This document shows, piece by piece, positions 44,906-57,445 of a stretch of 64,000 bases of DNA. The stretch covers positions 3,100,001 through 3,164,000 of the forward strand of contig JAILWY010000012.1 of assembly GCA_022113835.1 (NCBI GenBank), written 5' to 3'. The translations under genes were made by a program, and so were the position numbers. Below the pieces are notes generated by a model that was given only the letters and a program-made list of their open reading frames with translations, ran no database searches and had not been told where the DNA came from. The stretch is from Atopsyche davidsoni. Taxonomy: Eukaryota > Arthropoda > Insecta > Trichoptera > Hydrobiosidae. Each line of letters begins with the position of its first letter. The first letter of the stretch is position 1.

Positions 44906-46383
44906 TCTTGATGGAGCTTTCTTTTTCCCTGTAAATAGAAAAACTGGTGCATTTTAAAGTAATTAAAAGCTGGATATACTAAAATATTAAAGTATGCAAA
45001 AAACTACTGATTTGGGTGGAGCGATATATTAGCATCTCACAGCTTGACGTTCTGGCTTTTTTAGAGCTACAATATCTCTTCAAAAAAATAATTATTTACA
45101 GTTAGAAAACCGATTCACTAATATGTATAAAAGTAGTATTATGAAACTGGAGCAACGAATTTAATCTGTTGTTGGAATTTTTTTTTTTATCGGTCCAGTA
45201 AAAACTTAATATTTATTAACCACACGTTAAACAAAACTTGAATACAGGTTGGTTTGGTTTACTTGTTTTCTTGTTAAATCACAAAACGGAAACATAACAC
45301 GTTGTCCCGTTTTTAAAATATCTTTCCCATATCTTGAAGGGTGGTTATCAGTTCACTCGGGAGGCACCGTTTTTTTGATCTGAAATTATTATTTTTATTG
45401 AATATTCAAACGCTTATGGGTTTTATCAAAATATTTCGATAAAAATTCATATAGTTATATAAAAATTATTTTTGATTAATATATGATTTTTTCCCTTGGT
45501 TACCCATTCACTTTTGGGTCATATATCACTTTATTTATATTCTGTAAATTTTATTTTATATTCAGTATAAAGTATTCGATATAAAACAATCCAGTTATAT
45601 TTGTAACTCCTACATCAAGACTTGGGCCCAAAACATCACTCTCTTTGGTTTTTTGACAGTCTGGCACTAAAACAAAACATGAAACCTTGTGATCATCATT
45701 TCTTTTGTATACTAAATGATTACTCAATTCATCAAATATGTAACTATTTATATACCGTTTTGTCTTAAAAGTGATTATATTTAAAGTGGGATTTTGAATG
45801 TAATATCACGGTACGGAAAAACTAAACAGCCTTTAAATTATTTCAATATACTTTTTTATAGTAGTCAAACTTTTTGGAACAGTTTGGTTTTAATGGTTCA
45901 TGAAATCAATTTTCAACAGAATTTGAGGAATATTCTCACAGACAATTACTAAAATATCACTAAAATATTTTTATTATGGCCAGCTTTCCTTTCAGATATT
46001 AATTTGACACTTCCGCCTATCCAGATACGCCACCATCTGAAAGGCTTAAACCATTGTGGGAATATACGACTAGATCCCACCCCAAAGCCTTCATCTAGTC
46101 GGATTATTTTTAAAAAGCCCTTCATCTGCTTCTTTGTTACATTATTACTTGGCGGTTTTCAGTTCCACGCATGAGTTAAGGGTCACTCCTTTATGGATGA
46201 GTTCTGAATCGAAACATTTATAAGTTTCACTACCTACAGTTTTCTAAATACGAATTTTACACTTGAAAAGCTACTCTACTATGTAAGAGTAGAAAGCTAC
46301 TAGCACAATAGACATGTGAGCACGCGCAAGCCGTTTGAGACATTTAGGTAATTTTCCCTCATATTGATTTCTTATATATATAT
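44906..46383. other. AT-rich non-coding DNA with one less AT-rich patch
   Basis: A patch at about 46010-46200 (cttccgcctatccagatacg onward) is less AT-rich and may be an old repeat; no partner was found. A TA run ends the stretch near 46373-46388. Confidence 0.35.
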
Positions 46384-46603
46384 ATATTTCCTATAAAGTG
46401 GACTTGGAATGATTGTGAGGGATGTGTTCTGGAAGTACCTTGTCGAGGTGGGGTGTCTTCCGATATTTTTTCTGTAGCTTTCTGCAGAAGGAGTATCAGA
46501 TCTTAACTACAGAGCTTTGTAAGGAAGGGATTTATAATACTGCTATTAGACAGCAGCAATACGCAGACTTTTCCTTCCAATATAAAACTGCAGTGTAGAA
46601 GGA
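46384..46603 (+). repeat. Direct repeat flanking the mariner relic, left copy
   Basis: This is related over its length to 47002-47195. Shared words include ggaatgattgtgagggatgt, aaggagtatca, ggatttataat and cagcaatacgcagacttttc, then caatataaaactgc and gtgtagaagga. It stops just where mariner-related sequence begins. The right copy continues into an RTE-like tail, so both may be RTE-like 3' regions. Confidence 0.65.
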
Positions 46604-46605
46604 CG

Positions 46606-46967
46606 CAGTGCGATGGTTCTAGTATCGCAAGAGAAACTATCGTGTAGTACATTCTTGTAGACGGATACTGTCAAAATTTCAGCCGAATCGGACTCGTAGT
46701 TTTGATTTGACCGCGCGTGGAAGCGGACATGTACGCGTATTTTAGAAAAATGGAAAAAGAGCAATATCGGTCAGTGATTCGATTCTTGTTTTTGGAAGGG
46801 ACTTTGCAGACCTCGAGAAAACGTATTTTTCAGATGGCTTAAAGAAGTTGGAGCATCACTAGGTCAAATGTATCGAGCTAAAAGGAGACTATTTTCAGAA
46901 ATAAATCGCCATTTTTCCAAAAATTTCGTTTTTCTTTTGTAGGCTAAGTACTTATCGGACCGCCCCA
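46606..46967 (+). pseudogene. mariner relic with large internal deletion
   Basis: The leader shares caaaatttcagccgaatcgg with the relic at 18.5 kb. An ATG at 46750 opens MEKEQYRSVIRFLFLEGT, the start of a mariner transposase, and the frame stops after about 30 codons. It is followed directly by the transposase C-terminus FSDGLKKLEHH, a stop, then VKCIELKGDYFQK. The 3' terminal repeat ggctaagtacttatcggacc is at 46942-46967. The central part, including the catalytic DD(D/E) residues, is missing. Such internally deleted copies can be mobilised only by another element's transposase. The left terminal repeat is not visible. Confidence 0.8.
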
Positions 46968-47001
46968 GTATATAGTATATATAAATATATATATATGTAT
47001 A

Positions 47002-47195
47002 TATTTCCTATTTAGTGGAGTTGGAATGATTGTGAGGGATGTGTTCTAGAAGTACATGCAGCATGACAGCATGCTGCAGAAGGAGTATCAAATCTAAGTT
47101 TCAGAGCATTGAAAGGAAAGGATTTATAATAATGCTATTGGGTAGCAGCAATACGCAGACTTTTCCTTCCAATATAAAACTGCGGTGTAGAAGGA
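47002..47195 (+). repeat. Direct repeat flanking the mariner relic, right copy
   Basis: Partner of 46384-46603, also preceded by a TA run (46970-47000). It has small insertions and deletions relative to the left copy, such as catgcagcatgacagcatgc at 47055-47074. Confidence 0.65.
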
Positions 47196-47292
47196 CCCGG
47201 AGACCCACTACACTATTTTCCTAGCTCAGTATGAGTATATGCTCTGTGAAATGGTCGCCAACCTCCTCTGAGGAGAGGCACTTGACGAAGAA
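47196..47292 (+). mobile_element. RTE-like LINE tail relic
   Basis: One frame gives EMVANLL and a stop, then GEALDEED, the end of the protein and start of the 3' UTR of the RTE-like family. The minus-strand relic at 6650-6700 shows the corresponding EEIVSNLL, stop, GEA. The shared DNA core is caacctcctctgaggagagg here and its equivalent there. It is a small decayed 3' fragment. Confidence 0.55.
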
Positions 47293-47520
47293 GATATATG
47301 AAATAAAAAAATCTTTAATTGTACATTCTAGCACCTGGAAATATTTTCAACAAAATTGGTGTAATTATATTATTTATATATCGGTATCGGTTAGAAAGAG
47401 CAAAATTTAAATCTACAATATATAATAGTACTTTACAATAAAATATCGAAAATGAAACAATATACTTAGTAATTTACCGATACAGCAATTGCGTAGTTCA
47501 ATTTAAAGTTTCAGTCTTGA
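47293..47520. other. AT-rich non-coding DNA
   Basis: Nothing was recognised in this stretch. Confidence 0.4.
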
Positions 47521-47725
47521 AAAATGTGTAAACACGCTCGCCGAGACCCCGACTGGGTGGCGGATGAGAGAGGGTAGTAGATGAGAGAGGGTGGACCGCA
47601 AATGAATACGGCCGGCCCGGATCGATGCCCGGCCGGTTTTTACTGTTCGTGCTTGGGGTATCATCCGAAGCCTCCGCCCGGTGGAGGATTATGGGTAAAT
47701 GTTAAATAGTTGGGCGACCGCTGGA
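47521..47725. other. GC-richer island with short tandem duplication
   Basis: The word gatgagagagggt is duplicated in tandem around 47563-47593. Further on there is gaatacggccggcccggatc and a balanced stretch to about 47720. No coding frame stands out. Candidate conserved or regulatory sequence. Confidence 0.3.
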
Positions 47726-49993
47726 CTTAAAAGTAGATTAAGTGTTTGATTAAATTAAACTACAAACGAGTTACAAGTTTGGCTGGTAATGTCTTTGCCC
47801 CGACTTCGGTTGCTGTTGTATTTATCAAGCTTTATGGGGAAACGTATAATGGTAATGAGTGACGCAAATTATTAAAGTTTGTAAGAAATTAGTTTTTATA
47901 GTTACCCCACAAACACTGTTGTAAGAGTAAAAGTTTTTGATATTAAAAAAATATATATATACATCATGTTTTATATAAATGTATTCTATTTGAATAACTA
48001 GAATATTTGAAAAAAAAATATTGTAGCCGATTTTGACTTTCAAGAGAGTAATTTTTACAGTTAATAGTTTTTGATATTAAAAAAGTTTGTACTTAAAAAA
48101 TACTTAAAAAAAATGTAACTTAAATGGAAAATATGAGAAGCTATTTACGAAATTTGTAATAGCGAGCGCTTTTGCTTTTTGAGCGAATTTCCAAACACTT
48201 GTGTGCTCAAATAGTTTTTAATTTTTAGTATGTGTGCATTTATAGAAACAACACAAGTTATGTGTGGTTTAATAAATAGCCAAATGACTAGAGGATTATA
48301 AGCGTTTTCAAAGCGCTTTGACGTCATGACGGAGCTCTTAAAAAATGAGAGCGTTTACAATTTTAAATGCTGTAATATTCTTTCATGCATATAAAAACTT
48401 GTAATATTAATTTCTAAAAATTAAACCAGTCTATCGTTGATATCTCCTTGAATATAATGTACTCTGGATCGATAAGCTTTTATCCTGTCTCAGTTGAGTG
48501 ATAGCGCTTAAAAACATGTAATTAGGAATAGGAGGTTTTAAGAAAAGAAAAAAAAAAAACAATATTTTTTTAGGATATTCAGTTTAAGAAATAAGGGAGA
48601 TTTTTTTTCATTTTACATTATGCTGAAATCGTATCGATTGAATTCCGTTTATTTTCTTGTTTATAATATTTAACATACATCTAAAAAAAGGTTAAATTAG
48701 TACTCAACTCGAGGTTGCCACGTGTTTTTTTCACGTGTGGCGTAGATTGCAATCAATGGAACGGGATGATAATAATATAATTAACCGTTAATTGTTCGGC
48801 ACATGTTGCGTATGATGCGATGTGACCCAAATTGTAAACTTTTAAATTTTGATAATAAATTTCCTGAATTGTTATAGAAGTTCGCAGAGTAATTGCCATC
48901 GGGGGATCCAAGAGCTCCGGGAGCTGAATTTTTCATTTGAGTCACGTGTGCTTCGAATGTTTAAACTTGTTTCTGTGCTAATTGAAGTAATAAAACAAAA
49001 AAGAGCATGTGAAACGTTTTCATCATGTTGAATTTATTGTATTAAAAACACGCTTTGGACATTTAAAATATGAATTGCTATATGCTAGGAGACTACAAGT
49101 ATTTTAATTAAGAGCGTTTTTGGCTATTGAAGTTACTCATTGTAAAATTGATTGTAATATCAAAATTTTTAATCTATATATCAGATTCAAAAATGATTAA
49201 TATAGTACTACAAATCAAGGTTTTTTTTTAGATTTTGTTTTAGAAGAAATGTTTCATTAACATTATTAAAAAAAGTTGTTAAGGTTTTAATAAAAGTTGT
49301 CTTTTTTTACATGGATGCATCGATTATTTTTGTATTAAAAAGTATATTGCTCTTAATAATTAAAACTCTATTATTGATATCATAATGTGTAATATTTTAA
49401 AGATAAAATAAATTATCAAACACTAGTTATTCGTTGAGCTCAGTCTGGGTGTTATATTTTCCCAGAGTTATAAAGCCCCAACAATCGTCTACAATAATAT
49501 TAAATTATGTATGTTTTTTAATTTAAATACGAATATTTTTTCAATACCTGTGCGTTTGAAAATCTCTCCAATGGAGATTTTCAACTTACAGGATGTAGTT
49601 GAATTTTCATTTTAAAGATGATCTTATATAACGAACCCAAATGTTTCTTACGTGACTAGTAGAATCTGTTGATCAAATTTATACAGTATAAAAAAAATTG
49701 CTATAGCTAGCTCACATTCTGTATCATAATTTTAAACGTTACACAGATGTATCATAATTTTAAAAGTTGTATAACCTCTGTATTTTGAACACATATACTA
49801 TATATACCCATGGTCTTAGGCTTGTTTTTGAAATAATATAATTATTTTTATAACGTCACATTTTCCATATAAATATCATTACTGCATACATGATGTAAGT
49901 ATAGAGACCAGACTAACACTGCATTTTATATATGAAAATAAATTCTACTGACAAAGTATTATGATCATATGATCATTTATTTTTACTCGGGTG
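47726..49993. other. AT-rich non-coding DNA
   Basis: Homopolymer- and TA-rich. I see no gene and no repeat that I can place. Confidence 0.4.
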
Positions 49994-50115
49994 GATAATG
50001 TCAACGTGAAAGGTTGGCAAAACCGGTCACCGCTTAAAAATCAACACGTGGAAAAATCACCCAAGTATTTAATTTAAAATATTAAAATTAAATTTCACCA
50101 AGTACTCAATGTGTA
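49994..50115 (+). mobile_element. MITE family copy D, right half
   Basis: It starts inside the element at the internal hairpin (tcaacgtgaaaggttgg), continues with aaaaccggtcaccg and tggaaaaatcacccaagtat, and ends with the right terminal repeat (aaatttcaccaagtactcaa). The left half is missing. Orientation is as in the 51.0-kb copy. Confidence 0.65.
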
Positions 50116-50189
50116 TCTTTTAACTCAAAGCAAAGCTAGGCTATGTTTGCTTAGAGAATATTTCAAAGACAAGTCTTGTAAAATAATCA

Positions 50190-50725
50190 ACCCTCAATTT
50201 CGCTGCCGGCGTAGTTTGATACTTTACATATTAAAAATAAACAAAATTTATTCACGCAACAGGAAGGCGATACCGAAATGTCGAGGCCGTCGTGCTGTGA
50301 ATACGGACAATAATCACATTTCGAAAGTCAATCAAAAAGTTGGTAGCCAAGAAAGACAACGCGGCGTGTGGGTTAGGTTGGGTTAGGCGGGTCACGTGAT
50401 CGCCGCAGGCTTCCAAACATTCCACCGGAGACGCGAAGAGTGACGGCTTATTTGCTCGGGGGGGTTGTATCGCAATACGGGGGTGTTGTTTTGAGAAACA
50501 CAGGGGCGGGGCGGATCCGGCCGGCGAGCCCGGGCCCCGGCGCAAAATGGCGAATACGCTCTCGTGAATCATTTTTCGTCTATTTTTTCGACTACGTGAG
50601 CGGAATTGCGATAGCGGAAGAAGAAATTTCGTCCGTAAACAAATTAGCGATTCATAATGGAGGGTAAACATTCACGCTGCAGAGAAGTGCCGGGAACAGA
50701 TAAAGTTCTTTCTCTTGGGCTGAGA
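50190..50725. other. Strong GC-richer island
   Basis: This is the most GC-rich non-repeat island in the window: gttgggttaggcgggtcacg near 50375, gggcggggcggatccggccg near 50505 and gagcccgggccccggcgcaa near 50526. A stop-poor minus-strand frame (50671 to 50252, 139 codons) follows from the composition and shows no domain. It could be a CpG-type regulatory region or conserved non-coding DNA. Confidence 0.35.
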
Positions 50726-50948
50726 GCTCGGGTTTGCGTCGATGCCTTTGTGAGCGTGGAATGTTAATTATTGAATAAATACTAATTGAACTTGATAAAG
50801 ACAGGAATATGTTGAGAGGTTAAATGTATGAAGTATGCAGAGTAATACTTTTACATTGAACTATACAAATATGTTTGTATTTGATTTTAATAATGTAGTT
50901 AGCTAAAAATATGTATCTTAAATACATATTTTTCGGTATGTTCGGTTA

Positions 50949-51169
50949 AGAAATTCAATACTTTTTACAAAGAGTACTTGGTGGAATTCCATTTTAATAT
51001 TTTTGAGTAAAATACTTGAGTGATTTCTCACTTGTAATCCCAACGTGAAAGGTTGGCGAAACTGGTCACAAAAAAAACGAACATGTGGAAAATCACTTAA
51101 GTATTTCATTAAAAAAAATACTAAAATAGAATTCCACCAAGTACTCTCTGTCAAAAATATTAAATTCAT
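50949..51169 (+). mobile_element. MITE family copy E (complete reference copy)
   Basis: The element is 221 bp with long terminal inverted repeats. The left end is agaaattcaatac, then agagtacttggtggaattcc, attttaatatttttgag and tacttgagtgattt. The right end mirrors it to 51169 (aatcacttaagtattt, gaattccaccaagtactctc, gtcaaaaatattaaattcat). The centre holds the hairpin ccaac-gtgaaag-gttgg followed by gcgaaactggtcac. No coding capacity. The terminal sequence does not match the mariner relics, so mobilisation by those is unlikely. No clear target-site duplication was found. Confidence 0.75.
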
Positions 51170-53520
51170 AACAAGTAGTACCAAATAATTAAATATGTAG
51201 GAGTTTCCTTTTTCTAAAATCTTTTAAGTTTGAATGAGTGGAGTAAGAAATATTAGGTTTCTTATAAGAATAAATTTGTGTCTCCAGTAGCATGTTATCA
51301 AATGTAAAAATATAAGTAAAAAATAACATCTGCAACAATAAAACTATTAAGTCTATTTAATATGATGTTATAATAAGTGGTATGCTTGAGGTAAGTTTCT
51401 GCTAAGTTTAACCGTGCTGGAAGTTCCTCGACATCAGTAAAATACAACTTTCTTCATTTTATTACGTTAGTAAATAACTTCGTGTTTGTTACATCTACCG
51501 CGGTGACTTACTGTTTATGAACCCTTTTCAAAATTCAGTTTAATGTTTGGTTTGAATATATCGCGGAACTTAGGGGTTACAACCCCGAGAATTGTGTCAA
51601 ACGAATGATGAAATAGTGCGGGAGAGTTCAATCCATCATTCTGAGGGGTAGATAATTCATTTAGGTCATATCGGCGACCTTAGATAAGCTTCTCCATATT
51701 TAACGTGGGCTCTTGCCATGTTTAATGCAAAAAACAATTTTTTTCATTAAATTAAAAAATATATATATTGACCCTTAAAAAAGCATGACTTGAATATAAA
51801 ATATTAATTTGCCTTATTTGTGTTTTCTCAATCTAAAACCACACAATTTTTTGTGGCAATAAATCATATTTAACATATTTTTTTCTGAATATTGAATAAT
51901 GTATTCAACTCAAAACAAGTGATTAACCGAAAAATACACAATATGTTTCACACAGAATATATTTTTCACTGACCATTTTTTTAACGAACGTGTTTCACAG
52001 CTACGAAAATGAATATTTTGAAATTTTTATATCATATCGCATTGAGTATTTAAACATTATAAAATGTAATATTCAAACACAACAGTAATGAAACATGACC
52101 TTTCATCCATATATTGTGTTTTGTTGTATTTTGGCCTCCAATGGGGAGGTACGCGAATCCAATATGTCCACTGATGGCTTTATTGCGCTCATGAGACACC
52201 GAATGGCGGGTTTCATCAACCCTCAAAGAAATTGCACCAATTTTTTGGTGCGGCTGCAGCCCCATGCTTTTGTAAATCCATGATGAGAAGCAATCGTTTT
52301 TATCCCTCTCAAATTCTTATAATACTATATGCTTTGATATCATAAAACGTTTAAATATATACTTTTTAAAATTATCGCAGTGAAAAATAATAAAAGTTTT
52401 CATATTCACATATATATTCCTATAAATTTTATTACATTAAATATATATTTTTTTCATTCTCTTTTTTCAAGCTGTGAAGAGAGTATCGATTACCTGTTTA
52501 TTTCTAAAGAAAAAACTCAAAATCGTGTCTTATAAGCACAAAAAAAAAAAACAGACATTCACAATAGTAATTTTGTTTCATTGTCTAGTAATATTATTCA
52601 TAGTGTATTGTATTTAAAAACAAATGATTTATGATGTGTCAGATATTTTTACGAATTGAGATGTAAATGTTATTGTTTAACTATTCATTGTTGTAATTGC
52701 TGAACAAAAAATGAATTAAACATTAATACAAACCGAGTAACCATTAAATTCTTTGTAAGAGGTGGTGGTGGTGGTTTTTTTTTGTATAGCTGTGCATTGG
52801 AGCTAAAATATTTTGTATCGATTGTAACAAAAAAATATATTTTAGGAAATATATTAAACACAGTTAAAAGTTTCACGGTATAATTTGTATCAATATTTCA
52901 AATATATATTATGTATATTGGAGAAGAAGGACTCGGATGACTTCATCGTTATAACTATCCAAATTTTACAAAAGTGATAAACTAGTTCATGAACTTATAC
53001 GAGTATATAACAAAGTGCAATGCAAAATAACATATTAAAACCTTTCATATTGTTGATTTAAAAGTACTTCAAATATATTTTGATTTCAAAAATTTATCGA
53101 AAAGTGTAATATTATCGGTATAGTAATCGTATGTCATTAAATGTAGTAATATATTTTTAAATAAAAAAACTTACTTACTTTTGCGGCGACTAATGTTCGC
53201 TCGTTAAATCTTTTGTGTAGTTTTGTATACATTTATAATAAAAGGAAAACATTGGATTAAAAAATTAACAATAGAAAATTGGTATCCATTATTATAACTT
53301 CTCAACAAACGAGGTTTTCATGCTCTCGAAATAACACGACATTCAAAAGTTTAAGTTTGTAAAACCCCATAGGAAGGCAAGATTTTAGATATGCTTTTAT
53401 ATTCCTTATCAGGAAGAGCGCCCGCTGCAGTATGAGGTCTTATTGTATTCGCATCCAAGTAGAGTTGATCTTACAAATATACGGGCGAAAAAAAATATAA
53501 AACATTTTGTATGGCAGGTA
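51170..53520. other. AT-rich non-coding DNA with a small balanced patch
   Basis: The patch 52095-52285 (cctccaatggggaggtacgc; gtgcggctgcagccccatgc) is less AT-rich and carries a 62-codon frame without recognised features. The remainder is AT-rich, with a ggtggtggtggt run at 52761-52772. Confidence 0.35.
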
Positions 53521-53665
53521 CTCTGCGTATGAAGCGTCCTTTTTTATATGAGAAAGGTTCGTTAGGTTTGCTCCGGAGGTTGATGGGGCAGATGAAAGCC
53601 TCGCAAGGCGGATTCCACTCCTCTAAAGATTCGGATCCGGTCCTGTGAAAACCTTCTAAAGTTAT
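53521..53665. other. Balanced island
   Basis: gctccggaggttgatggggc to gattcggatccggtcctgtg is balanced in an AT-rich setting. No coding frame or repeat was recognised. Confidence 0.3.
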
Positions 53666-56600
53666 CGCCCTTACTGCAAATAAAATAAAATGAAGCGATA
53701 TTGAGAAAGCCTCGAATGTAATATTTTTCTACGGATTATTTATAGGCTTATATGGTGTGTGCATGGTTTTTGATTATTTATATCGCTTAGATTAAATTAT
53801 ATAAATTGTTAAAATTTAATACTTTTCATATAAAAAATGTTTCTCACTAAACAATATGTATTTAGAATTGCATCATGTTGGGATTCCTTTGCTAAAACGA
53901 GAATCGAACGGAGGACGTCTCAATTAAAGTCAACTGAAATATTAATTTACGTTTAAATTTACGCTAAAGATTTTACGTAGAGATTACTGTTTTATTATTA
54001 TACAACTGTTTTGTGAACGTAAATATAAAATAATATGCTTAAAAGCCTTAAAATGTTCTCAAGAAATACACCAACGAATATTATTATTTACCACTCTGTT
54101 TATGTCTATTCGAAGGCGCCAAAGCGTCGAGGGCTTATAGATGTAGTCTATGTTTATTCAAATCTAACATTGTTTTCTATGAAAACTTTACCATTGATTT
54201 TATGCACATAACGAAGGCTACATACTTTACCCCAAAGCTGTAATCATACCTTAACTATATGTTCATAACCTCTTGTTGATTCTTCTATAGAGATATTGTA
54301 ACCCCAAGGGAGACACATCAAAATACCAACTCCATCAAATCATCTGTTATATTAACCTGCTTGATATACGAGTAGTAATGTAATATTTTTGATGTTACTT
54401 TTAGAGTTTGATTGTATATTTACGATACTTAAACATATATTCGACGAATTCCTTTTTCTCTATTACTGAAAATCTAGATGTCACCCGCATATGGCTGCTT
54501 CATGTATTGCTAAACATTAATACTTTAGCAATTGATCTTTATTAATATCTTATGTAATAAATTAATATCCTCCAACGGGTGTATGGACCCGTCTTAAATA
54601 CAAGATATATCGCAGTTTAATAGCTGTAGTTTAATGCCGAAATAGTTAAACGTCCGGCTTGAGTTTTATGTAGGTGTTCCTAAGCTGTGCTTATAAATAT
54701 TTTATAATTTACACAAAGTTCCAACCTCCGGAGAACTATCCGGCTCAAGTAGTTATCAATATTTATGGGACGTAATCCGATTACACTGAGAGCTTTGTCC
54801 TTGTCATTACCAAATATAAATGACTTATTTAACAGGCAAATAGTTTGTAATACGGAAAACACCGTGTAGAGTTTTAATGTCTCTTTTTGTCGTTATGCAT
54901 AATAATAATTGGAAACATTTGTTTGGATTATAGTTTTCGTATTAAATATATATAAAACCGAATTCCTTTCTCTGCGCTAAAATGTTAAAAGCAATCTCTG
55001 GTCCTTTTGAGTTAAACTACTATTGTAGTGAAAAATTAAAAACATAACATTTCCAAAGTAAATTGTTTTCATAACGTTGTAAAAGAGATTACTGTTTTTT
55101 TTCCAGAGACGAAGAGTTTTTTCACCTTTCAGGCATCGTCAATTTTTTGACATTTGATTCTTAAAGACCAAAAAGTTTCTCACTGTCGTGCAGAATATTT
55201 TTTTTGCCTTTTAACCGTTTGGGTTTTATTTAATAGTTTTCATATTGTTGTAAATATCACTTACTGAAGTTTGCGTACTCTTGTGGAGGGTGTGAGGGTT
55301 CTGCAATGAAAGGTATACTGATAAGGAAGATTGATGTTTTGGGGAGTTGAAGGCGCAAGCTGAAAGTTTATTGGGCAGATAAGTGACCGTTGCTTCTATC
55401 ATACCAAAAAAAAAATGTTTTTCTAAGGGTTGTTTGTATTTTGCTGAAGAAACAAAACGGACATCTGACAGTCTAAAGATATTTCTGGCTTCTCGGATTA
55501 TTCTTAAACGATGATTATAGACATTGGATAATCTGTGGTTTATTTTGGTAATCGAAAATCGAAAATGAAATATTATTTACTTTGATTCTATATAGATATC
55601 TTGATGAAATTAGTATTATGGTATTGTTTAAATACTATAAGAAATAGAAAATTATACCCGGCATTTTTATAAAACCATTAGAGTAGGATCAATAAAACGA
55701 TTTTAAAAAATATATTTTCTATAATAATATTTTAAAATGTTTGTTTATTACAAATTGAGTAACGTTAAAACCAAGACTTATAATATATGTCCTCTTATAC
55801 CTATAAGAGAGTTTATTTATTATTTCTGAAAGTGTGCGGCATGTAATTAAAAGCTGCCAAAATTGATTGATAAAAAATGTACCATAAAGATTGAAAATTG
55901 AGTTGGGAGGTATACAAAATATAGAAAATAATTAAATTTTCAAATAACACATAAACTTCTCCTATTCTGCCCAGCAAATGAAATAAACCTAAAAGTCTTT
56001 CGGAGTTCATTTGATTCTGAAAAACGAGGAATTTTTTAACCCATGTTTGTGATGGTTTTTACATTTTAGTTTATGAATTTTTTGTCTGAAATATTTTTAT
56101 ATTCTATGAAAGTTGATAAGTGAATTGAAATTCCAATTGAAATGCATTACAATATAACAATAATAATGTTCTAGAAATAAATCACAAGTGACGTCTTTTT
56201 TTGAGGATTAAATTATTTACAAAGCATTCATTGCATTTTTGATATTCAAAATATTTAAAATTATTTTTATAAACATGTATATATTTGGTACATTTTTTAA
56301 ACTTATTTCCGCATATACCAATAATTTTTTGTTGTATATAAGGTCTATTTTAAATCTATTTACATGCATTTTGATGTTTTATTTTGGAATCGACTGGACG
56401 CTTATTTTTTATTCGTATAAATTAGAATCGACTTAAATGAATTTATAAATAATTTATTGCATTACTGAGAAGCTGTTTTCATGAATAAGCTCCTTAGTTT
56501 ATTAGTGCGATGTAAACCATTATTATATTGGAACACAAGTTGCCAAATATTCAGAGCTCAAAAATGGCGTAATCGATCATCTTCAAGTTTCTTCCGAGTC

Positions 56601-57125
56601 ACTCGCTTCATTTATCATTTCTGACAGGCAAATAGTCTCGCAGTTTAGATTTAAAAGTGAACGAAGGGAGCACAGCGACCACACTACCTGTTGTTCGTAA
56701 TAAACAAAATTTCGTAATCCGTGTTCTTTGTTTGCATTACCACGGCAGGTTAGCAGATAAGGCACGCGAGAATAATCTAATCTTTCTTGTTTAATGAGAA
56801 TTGCGTGTCCCTGTATCAGAGGCTCCCTCGCTATGGTAATGCCATTGTAAATATAATTATTGCTGTTATGTACAACGAAATAAATTTGAATACAGTTTCA
56901 CGAAAATTAATTTAAAGGCCTATTAACACCTCCTTTTTTACAATCGCAAAGAGCTTTGGAATCGTTACGCGATAAAACTCCATTGTGATTATTCATTTGT
57001 TAAACGCTCCGCGGATTTTTTACGCACATAGACAGAATAAAGAAACTTCACTTATTGTTACGTTTTGTTTTTTTTTAAATGGCTGATTCATGTTTTGTTT
57101 CTGAAGCAAGTCTTTTATTTTCGTT
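53666..57125. other. AT-rich non-coding DNA
   Basis: Near 53900 agaatcgaacggaggac resembles the reverse of a decayed tRNA-type T-arm, without the rest of a tRNA. A balanced patch lies at 56570-56850. No gene was recognised. Confidence 0.35.
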
Positions 57126-57445
57126 TTGATATCGTCAAATTACAGCCTTAACGAGTGGGAGGGGACGGAACGGGGGAGGGGGGCAGCACGAATTACATAA
57201 ATGACCACTTTCGGAAACATTCGTTGAAAATCGTTATTTCCTTACTTCGTCACCGAGTCGCTGCTGAAAATACCCAGGCCTAATAATGAGAAAATTCGTT
57301 TGAATAGGTAAATGTCAGCACATATTACAATTCCGCTTTCCACAGAGCGTGCTACGTCACATTAGCGTAAGCCTGCTCACAGACGGGTCCATTTTGACGG
57401 AGTCGGTCCTCCGCGAAGAGATCCAAAAGTATTTACGTATAAAAT
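57126..57445. other. GC-richer island
   Basis: A G-rich run gggaggggacggaacggggg opens the island. Further on there is gctacgtcacatt (half a CRE-like site) and gacggagtcggtcctccgcg. No coding evidence. Candidate regulatory or conserved sequence. Confidence 0.3.

Noticed and set aside
50252..50671. 139-codon minus-strand frame
   Set aside because: It lies in a GC-rich island where stops are rare, shows no domain, and an overlapping frame on the other strand is also open.
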